DNA from: Desulfuromonas sp. SDB
Lineage (GTDB): Bacteria; SDB-A
Reading direction: 5' to 3'
DNA: 12,455 nt
Assembly (NCBI GenBank): GCA_001412365.1
Contig: LKUE01000265.1
Span: 1 to 12,455, forward strand
How positions within the stretch are numbered: the stretch's first letter is position 1; the number at the start of each line of letters is the position of its first letter. The position numbers were made by a program, and so were the translations under genes. Below are positions 1-6,927 of this stretch, piece after piece. The notes beneath the pieces are model-generated. The model was not told where the DNA came from. It was given only the letters and a program-made list of their open reading frames with translations, and made no database searches.

Positions 1-225
1 TTTCTGCTCTATTAAATCCTCTAATTTATCCTCGGGCTCAATGGGTATCCCCTGAGGATAAAGATCACCGGATAGTTCAGCAGGATACTTACGGTCATCA
101 ATATCGGGAATTTGAGTTGCGGTAAAAGCAACCACCTCATATTGTTCCTGTTTGCGGAAAAAAGTATTGAAATTATGAAAATCTCTTCCCGCAGCTCCGA
201 GGATCAACACTTTTCTTCGATTCAA
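1..225 (-). CDS. Predicted GTPase, cyclic 2,3-diphosphoglycerate synthetase-like (5' part only)
   Basis: The first 75 codons of a gene that leaves the window at base 1. The N-terminus reads MNRRKVLILGAAGRDFHNFN, followed by VVAFTATQIPDI and YPQGIPIEPE. I recognise these blocks from the COG2403 family: predicted GTPases that include the methanogen cyclic 2,3-diphosphoglycerate synthetase. The VLILGAAGRD stretch looks like the start of a nucleotide-binding Rossmann-type fold. The nucleotide-binding P-loop of the family is not visible in this part. The start is TTG at 225, chosen because AAGGAGG (231-237) sits 5 nt upstream and no ATG lies in frame nearby. Bacterial members are widely annotated only as 'GTPase', so a role in cyclic 2,3-DPG synthesis should not be assumed. 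It is separated from the upstream lipoprotein gene by about 295 bp and probably has its own promoter. Family assignment is fairly sure; function is not. Confidence 0.8.
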   Translation of the reverse strand, partial: MNRRKVLILGAAGRDFHNFNTFFRKQEQYEVVAFTATQIPDIDDRKYPAELSGDLYPQGIPIEPEDKLEDLIEQK

Positions 226-520
226 GGTTTCCTCCTTATAATAAGAAATAATACTATTAGGAGTCTGGGGGTTGAAGTATTAGCTGAAATTGGGGACTCC
301 ATATACCCATCTTAAATTATTAATCTTATGTGATATAGACTTTTTACTGCAATTTAAATTTATTCGGATGTGTAAAAATAAATTTACTCCATGGTCTTGA
401 AAAGCAGTTATTTTTTTACGAAATAATCAAAAAGTCAAGTTTTATTTCATCTCAACGAATACCCTTATTTAACTGTACTCTTATACAAATCAGTGATAGA
501 AAAGCTAACCGGTAATAATA
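226..520. other. AT-rich intergenic spacer with no gene
   Basis: I see no coding sequence here. On the minus strand a possible sigma-70 promoter for the GTPase-like gene is TTGACT (433-438), a 17-nt spacer, then AAAAAT (410-415). Other A/T-rich -10-like words lie closer to the gene, so the choice is weak. No convincing hairpin plus T-run follows the stop of the lipoprotein gene at 521. The GGAGTC/GACTCC inverted repeat at 260-265 and 295-300 has a 29-nt loop and is probably incidental. Confidence 0.4.
231..237 (-). promoter_or_regulatory. Ribosome binding site fixing the TTG start
   Basis: On the minus strand this reads AAGGAGG, a near-perfect anti-16S match placed 5 nt before TTG at 225. 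It decides the non-ATG start of the GTPase-like gene, whose family-typical N-terminus begins right there. Confidence 0.8.
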
Positions 521-1678
521 TTAAAAACCTCTGACCACCCTGAAACCCAAAGTGTTGGCTTTGATCAGCACGTCAGCAAAGTCCGGATCAGAGGGATTTC
601 TGCAGGCGCATCTGAGATTCTCCGCTCCATCAAACCAGGAACCTCCCCTAATTACCCGGTAAGTTCCAGTAGCAGGACCAGAAGGATCCTGCTGGGGAGA
701 ATTTTCATAATAACTTGCAGAATAATAATCATTAGTCCATTCTAAAACATTTCCAGACAAGTCATACAATCCATAGGCATTGGGGTTAAAACTTCCCACC
801 GGACTGGTGTAGGGAAAACTATCCATTCCCGACCAATTACATCTCTGCCCGGGATCATCCTCTCCCCAAGGGTAGGGATTTTGATACAATCCTCCCCTGG
901 CTGCAAATTCCCACTCCGCTTCAGTGGGGAGGCGATAACCGCCGCCAAACAAACATTCCCAGGTTAAGGTATCGTATTGGGGTTGGTAACCATCCCTGTG
1001 GGAAAGCCAGTTGCAGTAACGGGCGGCATCATACCAGGAAACCATCACCACCGGATAGGCTGGAAAGCTGTCAAAATAATTATCCATTCCCGGAAAGTTA
1101 GGTGAAGGCGGATGGGGGTAGCCATTGGAATTACAAAAGGTTCTGTATTCCGCATTAGTCACTTCTTTTGCCGAAATATAAAATATAGACAGGGAAACCT
1201 GATGAACCGGGGCTTCATCGGGCAAATGACCGATTTCCGTACTGTCACTTCCCATATAGAAAAAACTGTCACAGGCTAACAGCACCAAATTAGTTTCAAT
1301 ATACCTGTCTATGATAAAGTTTCCGGGATTTAAATCATAAACAGATGTATCTGCTGAATTTACAATCTTTACCCGGGCTTCATTGGTAATTATCCGGGGT
1401 ACTGTCCAGTTATAGCTTAGAGAAGCAATATTGCTGTCAATTAAAATCCAGGATGAATCATCGGCTATGCGGTAATAGAGGTTAACCTGATTTACATCTC
1501 CCTCCACCATCCAGGAAACAACTGCAGTGCTGTCCCAATAGAACAAATTTCCTTGTTCCGGATGGGTAACCGTTATGTTGTCGGAAGGAGGGGGTGGTTC
1601 CGGATCTGTACCCCCTGATTTTGTACAACTGTAAAATAATATTACCGATAAAATAAACAGAATTTTTAATAATTTCAT
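521..1678 (-). CDS. Lipoprotein with Ig-like domain and SUMF1/FGE-fold domain, probably non-catalytic
   Basis: A 385-residue protein. Residues 1-18 form a lipoprotein signal peptide ending FYSC, so Cys18 would be lipidated. A Pro-rich linker (PEPPPP) follows. Residues about 35-125 (ITVTHPEQG... to ...FIID) resemble a small secreted Ig-like beta domain of the Ser/Thr-rich-anchor type. Residues about 131-385 are a formylglycine-generating-enzyme-sulfatase (SUMF1) domain: FYMGSD near 142, GYRLPTEAEWEFAARGG at 247-263, YGLYDLSGNVLEW, IRGGSW ending at 348, and the closing LGFRVVRG. True FGE has two catalytic cysteines just after the GGS-aromatic motif. Here Asp350 and Leu355 fall at those spacings, and the nearest cysteines are Cys357 and Cys359. 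No sulfatase gene is nearby. I infer a surface binding or structural role for a C-type-lectin-like fold rather than sulfatase maturation. AGGAGGAG at 1684-1691 supports the start. It appears to be its own transcription unit after the pilus operon terminator. Confidence 0.85.
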   Translation of the reverse strand: MKLLKILFILSVILFYSCTKSGGTDPEPPPPSDNITVTHPEQGNLFYWDSTAVVSWMVEGDVNQVNLYYRIADDSSWILIDSNIASLSYNWTVPRIITNEARVKIVNSADTSVYDLNPGNFIIDRYIETNLVLLACDSFFYMGSDSTEIGHLPDEAPVHQVSLSIFYISAKEVTNAEYRTFCNSNGYPHPPSPNFPGMDNYFDSFPAYPVVMVSWYDAARYCNWLSHRDGYQPQYDTLTWECLFGGGYRLPTEAEWEFAARGGLYQNPYPWGEDDPGQRCNWSGMDSFPYTSPVGSFNPNAYGLYDLSGNVLEWTNDYYSASYYENSPQQDPSGPATGTYRVIRGGSWFDGAENLRCACRNPSDPDFADVLIKANTLGFRVVRGF

Positions 1679-1716
1679 AAATACTCCTCCTGAACAACTT
1701 TAGTAAATTCAACTAA

Positions 1717-1745
1717 ATTATCACCTTTCTCTTTTCAAAATTCAA
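1717..1745 (-). promoter_or_regulatory. Candidate sigma-70 promoter of the SUMF1-fold lipoprotein gene
   Basis: On the minus strand: -35 TTGAAT (1740-1745), a 17-nt spacer, and -10 GATAAT (1717-1722). The -10 matches the consensus at five of six positions and the -35 at four of six. Transcription would begin near 1710, giving a leader of about 30 nt with the AGGAGGAG site. Placement just after an intrinsic-type terminator fits an independent gene. It is a pattern match only. Confidence 0.5.
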
Positions 1746-1834
1746 CATACTTCTATTACCTTTAAAAAACCATATTGTTTAAAGGGAACTTATTTAAATT
1801 GGCAGTTTAAACAAAGAAAACAATTTAAGTTCAG

Positions 1835-1876
1835 AGAAAAGAGTAGAGTGATCAAATATTTGATCACTCTACTCTT
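1835..1876 (-). terminator. Intrinsic terminator: 38-nt perfect palindrome at the operon end
   Basis: Bases 1839-1876 form a perfect palindrome with 19-nt arms (AAGAGTAGAGTGATCAAAT and its complement). It starts 5 nt after the TGA of the 1676-residue protein gene. In the minus direction it is followed by TTTTCT (last stem bases included). An RNA hairpin with a short U-run is expected. No plus-strand gene ends here, so it most likely serves the pilus operon. The 3' T-run is short, so efficiency is uncertain. Confidence 0.75.
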
Positions 1877-1881
1877 CGGTT

Positions 1882-4800
1882 TCACTCAACTCTCATTAAT
1901 TTGCCGCTCGAGGATCCGTATTCAGTTTCAATTACATAGAAATAGGTTCCTGCTGAAATCTGATGCCCGTGATGATCAGTTCCATTCCACCGTAGTTGGT
2001 GAATTCCAGCATTCATTTCCTGAACCATCGAGGAAACTTTTCTTCCGGTTAAATCATAGACATAGAAATTTACTCTGGTATGACCGGGAACAGTTAGATT
2101 AATTGAGACTCCGTCGGTGAAAACGTTGGAGGAGGATAAAAATACAGAAAAAGCATAAGGTGAATTGACAATCTGCTCTTCAGATTGTCCTCCCAAGGGT
2201 TTAGCCACATCCAAGCTGAGACAGTACAAAGATTTTAATTCTCCGGAACTGTCTTTCCCCCCCAAAACGTAGAATGTAGCTAAATCAGATATTCCATAAC
2301 CTTGTTCTTTAAGCATGGCAATAACCGTAGCATCCGCTTTTTGTTCAGGGAAATCGGGAAGGGTGAACCAGCCCCGTTCATTTTCATAAAGATAAACTGA
2401 AGATATATACTGTCCATCTTTTTCTCCTCCCGCCACCAGGAAGAAAGTGCCGGTTCCCCCGCCAAAAGCCTGATTAGTGCGTCCCACCGGTGAACGGTAA
2501 TCGGTGGACCAGTTTATCAGAGTGGGAGAGGCGGGATTCACTTCACCGATGTAAAAGTGATGTCCCAGGTTGTTTCCTGCCGCCAGCAATATTTTTCCAT
2601 CAATCTGACTGGCAACTCCCTGGGAAAACCCTCCGGGCACCGGATTGGCAATCATGAAGGTTTGGGTGTTTTGATCAAAAAGATAACATTTTGGATAGTG
2701 ATCAAGATCACCTTCGATAACATAGACATAATCATTGCCCCATCCGGTAGTTGAAATTACGGTAGGAGAAGTCATCCCCTCTGGTAATTCAACCGTTTGG
2801 TAATTATCCGAACTCTGATCGTAAATCAACATCACTTCTTCCTGATTTCTGAATTCTCCCACGATGAATACCTGTTCATTAGCCACGGTGCAATTACCAG
2901 AGAGCAGTTCCAGGGGAGGAGGGGTATCTTCACTCCAGGTATTTGTTCCTGGATTGTACACATAATGCAGGGTATCCGTGTAAACATGAATATAATCATC
3001 CTCATCAATCCAGGAGCAACCTCCTGAGACTGGAGTGGGAATATCTGCCAATCTAACCCATTGAGGTGATTGACACCGGATCATACTTACTGCAGTATCA
3101 TTGTGACAGTTCTGATCTCCGGGATAATCAATTAACACCTTTTTCTGGTATATATGATCTGATTCCAGCACAACCGATCCAAAGTTAATATTTAAACTGT
3201 CTTCATAGTGCAGGTTGGTGACATTATAGCTTTCATCTAAAATAACATCACCGGTCACCATATCCACTAATATGGCGTTAACGGTGAAGTCAGCGGTACT
3301 GGTTCCTGAATTAATAACCATCGAGGTTATCTCATGATTTCCTGCAGGGGCAAAAATATTTTCATTGCCCGGCTCAGGAGGGGCGACCAGGGCATCGGTC
3401 TCATCCGCTGAAAACAGGGTGATATTATCAATCACCGCCGCTCCGTGACTAGAAGTGTTTTCATAGAAACAGAACCCGATGTCTATCTTGGAATAAGCGG
3501 CATAAGCAGATACATCTACCGAATCCCATCCTACAAAAGCAGGGGTTATCAGAGGATAATAGGTTTTAAGTTCAAACCATTCCGACCATCCGGAGACGCT
3601 GTATCCGGAAAGAATTACCTTGATTGAATCGTAGTTGTTGTTAAATCCTATTCCATACCTCATGTACTTCACATTAATGGGATTCCAGTCCGCAGGGGAA
3701 AAGGTGGTGTCCACCAGAGGAGTGGTGCTGGAAGAGGCATTCCCAATCCACATACTGTATGATCCGTCGCTGGGCAAGCTTAAAGAGCTGACTGTACTAG
3801 AGCTTCTATTCTGCCATCCATTGGGCCATAAATTTCCGTTAGTATGAGTCCAGTCCACATTGGTATTATTTTCAAAATTCCATCCAATTTCAGTGATGTA
3901 AGGACGGTTGGAGAGCATGATGTTGTCAATGCCGAAGAAACGGTCATAACTTGTTCCGTCCCGGTGGATGTAGATTACAGCCATCTGAAAGCTGTCCGCT
4001 CCAGCTAAATCGGGAAGATCTTTATAATACCAGTTGGGATAACTTCTTTCGGTAAACATATAAGCCTGATCCCAGTCCGACCAGTTGGCATTTTTATAGA
4101 GTTTATAGAGGATTACCGCGGTATCCTGTAAAACGGATGTGCTGTTCCTAAAACAACTGGTCCAGATGAGGTACTTCTCATCTCCGCTTATTCCCACCTG
4201 AGGGGAAAAGGTGGTGTCATTGACATAAACCTGACCGGTTCCCTCGCACCACAGAGTCCAATCGTCTGAATCCATCAAGTCCCAGTCATTCCCGTGTTTA
4301 AGCGATGATTCCCGGTTCCAGTAAGTGGTGGACAAAAATCCCTGAAGTCCCGGTTCAAAGGTCCAGGGGGGATCAAAGTATCCGGTTAAGCCGATGTCAA
4401 TGCTGTGGGGCGGTGACCAGGGACCGATTAAAGTTGTATCTGAAATCACTCTAGCCCGGGACCGGATGTAGTAAACTCCGGTTCCCGCAAACTGATGGGA
4501 ATCCATCCGGGTAGTATCCCAGGAGGAATAAGACCCATCTCCCCACATAAACTGATATTCCAAATCTCCAAAACCGCTGCTGGCGGTGTCGGAGATAAAG
4601 GTATAATTGGTGTTCACATAACCCCAGGTGGGTCCCCAGGGAGCAGTCAACGGTCCGACAATGGGAGGAAGGAATGTATCCACCCTGATATCGTCAATGT
4701 AGAAACCGTAACCATTACCACCGGTTCCGTTGTTATCCGCCAGTCTCATCAATATGGACAAATCTTCAAAACTGGCATAGGGAGAGAGATTAATGCTGTA

Positions 4801-6912
4801 CAGCATCCAGTTAGCTTCTGAACCGGTATACCCGCCCTGGTTGCAACTTCTCCAGGTCATGTAAAAAGTTCCGGTGTAAATAGGATCTACCAGATCGTGG
4901 GGTATAGTATCCCAGTACTTTCCGCTGGAAGACCAGGTCCCCGAATAACTGGCTAAACTTTCACTGCCTACAAATAAACCCAGTCCGTCCACGGTCCAGT
5001 CAGATTCATACCACATCCAGTAGTACATTACTGCGGAATCGGCATAGGAAATATTTATATCCGGAGAAAGAAACCAGCTGGCATTGGTGTTGTAAATATT
5101 GTCCAGATCAGTAGCCCACACTAAATTGCCGCTTCTTGCCTGCAGGGGACCGGAAAGAGGAAGGCCCCATTCCCAGTCACCGGTAGTTCCCACTCCATAG
5201 CCGCCATCGTCCTCCTCAAAACCATTGTACCAAACCGTCTGAGGGCGGAGTATTTTAACCAACAGGGGATCAGACCAGGTGGAAACCATGGTGGTGTCTG
5301 CGGCATCTCTCACCCGGGAACGGATGTAGTAAGATCCCACTGTAGCCCAGGAATTGGAAACCATTTCCGAATTACTCCAGTTGGAAACCGATCCGTCTCC
5401 CCAGTCAAACTGGTACTGGTAAGTCCCGGGAATGACATCGGAGGTATAAGTGTACACTGTATCCACCAAGCCGCTATCCGGTCCAGAAGGGCTGACTACC
5501 GGTCCGGGAATATTCATAAAGGTGTCCACTCTGATATCATCTACATAGAATCCGTCTAATCCGGAAGCGCTGTTTACCCCTAATCTCCAGTTAATTTGTA
5601 AATCTTGCATATCCAGATAGGGAGTTAAGTTTACACTATATAAAATCCAGTTGTCCCCCATTCCGGTGTATCCCGGATCGGTAGTTCCCCACCAGGACAT
5701 AAAGTAAGTGCCGGTATAAGGAGGGAACACCTGATCAGCGGTGACCGCATTCATATTATCGTAACCGTTGGGCAAACTGTCGGTAAGCACCATTATCGCC
5801 ACCGCATCCTGATCCTGAGTGGATTCGTACCACATCCAGTAATACAAAACCGCTGAATCAGCAGCGGATAGGTCCATGGGCTGGGAAAGCAGCCAACTGG
5901 CATTTTCATCGTAGGGGGCATCCAGATCAGTTCCCCACAGCTGATAACCGCTGCGGGCGGAATAAGGACCGGATTCGGGGATTCCCCATTCCCAGTCTCT
6001 GCTTCTGCTGTTGGCAAAACCCCCGTCATCCACCTCAAATCCCCAGTATCTTACCGTGTTGTGATTCACTACAATCACCAGCATGGAATCAGACCAATCG
6101 GAAATGGAATCAGCAGGGAACAGGGCATCTCTCACCCGGGAACGGATAAAATAACTACCCGGTTCAGCCCACACCTGATCTACATCAGGAGTAGGGAACC
6201 AACCGGAAAGCGATCCGTCACCCCAGTAAAACTGGTATTCCACATTACCTGCCACCGCCTCCGAACTGTAGGTATAAGTCAGTCCGGTCAGGCAGCTGTC
6301 CGATCCGGTGGGGGGAAGAACCGGTCCGGGATAGTCGGGCAACTCTGTACTTAAACTGACGTTGTCAATTCCCACATAGTATTCCCTTCCCCAGGGTGTT
6401 CCTCCCCGGTAGGCAAAGGCAATCTGAAAGGAATCAGTTCCGTATACCTGGCTGGAAATATCCGCTGAATCGTAAACTCCGTAAACATCCGAACCGAAAT
6501 AAAAAGTCAACTGATTCCAGTTGGACCAAGCCCCTCCAACTGAAGTTCTAATCAGCACACTGGCGGTGTCATAATCTCTGCCACTGTAGTATCTATATCC
6601 CACTCCCCATTTAAACCACTTATAGAAATTCACCGAATCAGTTATCGCCGGGGAGATCAAGGTGTCTCTTAGTACAAAGCTTCCCGCATCATAACTGCTG
6701 CACCACATGGACATGGCATCCTGATCAGGCGGTCTCCGGTAGCGAAGATCGTAAGGCTGCCAGTCCCAGCGGCGGGGCCAGTTAACTCCTTGATCCCGCT
6801 TAGCGGTGGTCCAGCCATCAGTCCAGGGAGTATCCTCAAAGTCCCAGAAATGACCGGCTAGCAGGATCCCGGAAGATAATATTAAAAAGAGGATTAACAT
6901 TAATTTTTTCAT
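1882..6912 (-). CDS. Giant modular secreted/surface protein: PKD-like, jelly-roll, Kelch-like and FlgD/T9SS-type tail
   Basis: A 1676-residue exported protein. The signal peptide is MKKLMLILFLILSSGILLAG. Modules in order: a jelly-roll/MAM-like domain (about 21-190, ending VGIDNVSLS); three PKD-like domains (about 195-281, 469-552 and 752-842), each with a WGDGS core and an IRSR strand; jelly-rolls after each (ending FYVDDIRV near 460, FYIDDIRV near 744, FFGIDNIML near 1000); a fifth jelly-roll (ending VIDNITLF near 1165); a CARDB-like domain (about 1180-1280); a degenerate Kelch-like propeller (about 1283-1566); and a C-terminal FlgD-Ig/T9SS-type domain (about 1581-1676) with VYDLTGRKV, WNGTD and SAGTYFYVIE, ending KLMRVE. 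The tail suggests export by a type IX-like or related route, but no such machinery is in the window. I place the start at 6912: the in-frame ATG at 6924 lies at the 5' edge of the GGGAGGA ribosome site, and the signal peptide begins at 6912. The gene is 15 nt after the PilY1-like gene and last in the operon. Function is unknown; adhesion or surface display in concert with the pilus is inferred. Confidence 0.85.
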   Translation of the reverse strand: MKKLMLILFLILSSGILLAGHFWDFEDTPWTDGWTTAKRDQGVNWPRRWDWQPYDLRYRRPPDQDAMSMWCSSYDAGSFVLRDTLISPAITDSVNFYKWFKWGVGYRYYSGRDYDTASVLIRTSVGGAWSNWNQLTFYFGSDVYGVYDSADISSQVYGTDSFQIAFAYRGGTPWGREYYVGIDNVSLSTELPDYPGPVLPPTGSDSCLTGLTYTYSSEAVAGNVEYQFYWGDGSLSGWFPTPDVDQVWAEPGSYFIRSRVRDALFPADSISDWSDSMLVIVVNHNTVRYWGFEVDDGGFANSRSRDWEWGIPESGPYSARSGYQLWGTDLDAPYDENASWLLSQPMDLSAADSAVLYYWMWYESTQDQDAVAIMVLTDSLPNGYDNMNAVTADQVFPPYTGTYFMSWWGTTDPGYTGMGDNWILYSVNLTPYLDMQDLQINWRLGVNSASGLDGFYVDDIRVDTFMNIPGPVVSPSGPDSGLVDTVYTYTSDVIPGTYQYQFDWGDGSVSNWSNSEMVSNSWATVGSYYIRSRVRDAADTTMVSTWSDPLLVKILRPQTVWYNGFEEDDGGYGVGTTGDWEWGLPLSGPLQARSGNLVWATDLDNIYNTNASWFLSPDINISYADSAVMYYWMWYESDWTVDGLGLFVGSESLASYSGTWSSSGKYWDTIPHDLVDPIYTGTFYMTWRSCNQGGYTGSEANWMLYSINLSPYASFEDLSILMRLADNNGTGGNGYGFYIDDIRVDTFLPPIVGPLTAPWGPTWGYVNTNYTFISDTASSGFGDLEYQFMWGDGSYSSWDTTRMDSHQFAGTGVYYIRSRARVISDTTLIGPWSPPHSIDIGLTGYFDPPWTFEPGLQGFLSTTYWNRESSLKHGNDWDLMDSDDWTLWCEGTGQVYVNDTTFSPQVGISGDEKYLIWTSCFRNSTSVLQDTAVILYKLYKNANWSDWDQAYMFTERSYPNWYYKDLPDLAGADSFQMAVIYIHRDGTSYDRFFGIDNIMLSNRPYITEIGWNFENNTNVDWTHTNGNLWPNGWQNRSSSTVSSLSLPSDGSYSMWIGNASSSTTPLVDTTFSPADWNPINVKYMRYGIGFNNNYDSIKVILSGYSVSGWSEWFELKTYYPLITPAFVGWDSVDVSAYAAYSKIDIGFCFYENTSSHGAAVIDNITLFSADETDALVAPPEPGNENIFAPAGNHEITSMVINSGTSTADFTVNAILVDMVTGDVILDESYNVTNLHYEDSLNINFGSVVLESDHIYQKKVLIDYPGDQNCHNDTAVSMIRCQSPQWVRLADIPTPVSGGCSWIDEDDYIHVYTDTLHYVYNPGTNTWSEDTPPPLELLSGNCTVANEQVFIVGEFRNQEEVMLIYDQSSDNYQTVELPEGMTSPTVISTTGWGNDYVYVIEGDLDHYPKCYLFDQNTQTFMIANPVPGGFSQGVASQIDGKILLAAGNNLGHHFYIGEVNPASPTLINWSTDYRSPVGRTNQAFGGGTGTFFLVAGGEKDGQYISSVYLYENERGWFTLPDFPEQKADATVIAMLKEQGYGISDLATFYVLGGKDSSGELKSLYCLSLDVAKPLGGQSEEQIVNSPYAFSVFLSSSNVFTDGVSINLTVPGHTRVNFYVYDLTGRKVSSMVQEMNAGIHQLRWNGTDHHGHQISAGTYFYVIETEYGSSSGKLMRVE
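4387..6330 (-). repeat. Intragenic tandem module repeat (PKD + jelly-roll), period about 820-860 nt
   Basis: Inside the giant gene a PKD-like plus jelly-roll unit occurs twice in full (about 5509-6330 and 4660-5508), followed by a third PKD-like domain (about 4387-4659). Nearly the same DNA words recur at matching offsets: CCCGGGAACGGAT at 6135 and 5313 and CCCGGGACCGGAT at 4455; TACCACATCCAGTA near 5828 and 5010; CCCATTCCCAGTC near 5985 and 5169. Shared nucleotide words across units suggest duplication within the gene rather than only structural resemblance. Confidence 0.75.
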
Positions 6913-6915
6913 ATT

Positions 6916-6922
6916 TCCTCCC
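6916..6922 (-). promoter_or_regulatory. Ribosome binding site deciding the giant protein's start
   Basis: GGGAGGA on the minus strand, 3 nt before the ATG at 6912. The alternative in-frame ATG at 6924-6922 shares its G with this site, so it cannot use it. The 6912 start also gives a clean signal peptide. Confidence 0.75.
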
Positions 6923-6927
6923 ATTTA

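Noticed and set aside
260-300. GGAGTC/GACTCC inverted repeat in the left spacer as a terminator or operator
   Set aside because: Only 6 bp of stem with a 29-nt loop and no T-run; easily by chance.
521-1678. Variable target protein of a diversity-generating retroelement
   Set aside because: The SUMF1/C-type-lectin fold fits such targets, but no reverse transcriptase gene or template-like repeat of the 3' end of this gene is in the window.
1882-6912. Calling the giant protein a proven type IX secretion substrate
   Set aside because: The C-terminal domain resembles both FlgD-Ig and T9SS tails, and no type IX machinery gene is present here, so only resemblance is stated.
6913-6924. Upstream in-frame ATG at 6924 as start of the giant protein
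   Set aside because: It overlaps the GGGAGGA ribosome site of the ATG at 6912 and would put Gly-Gly-Asn before the signal peptide.
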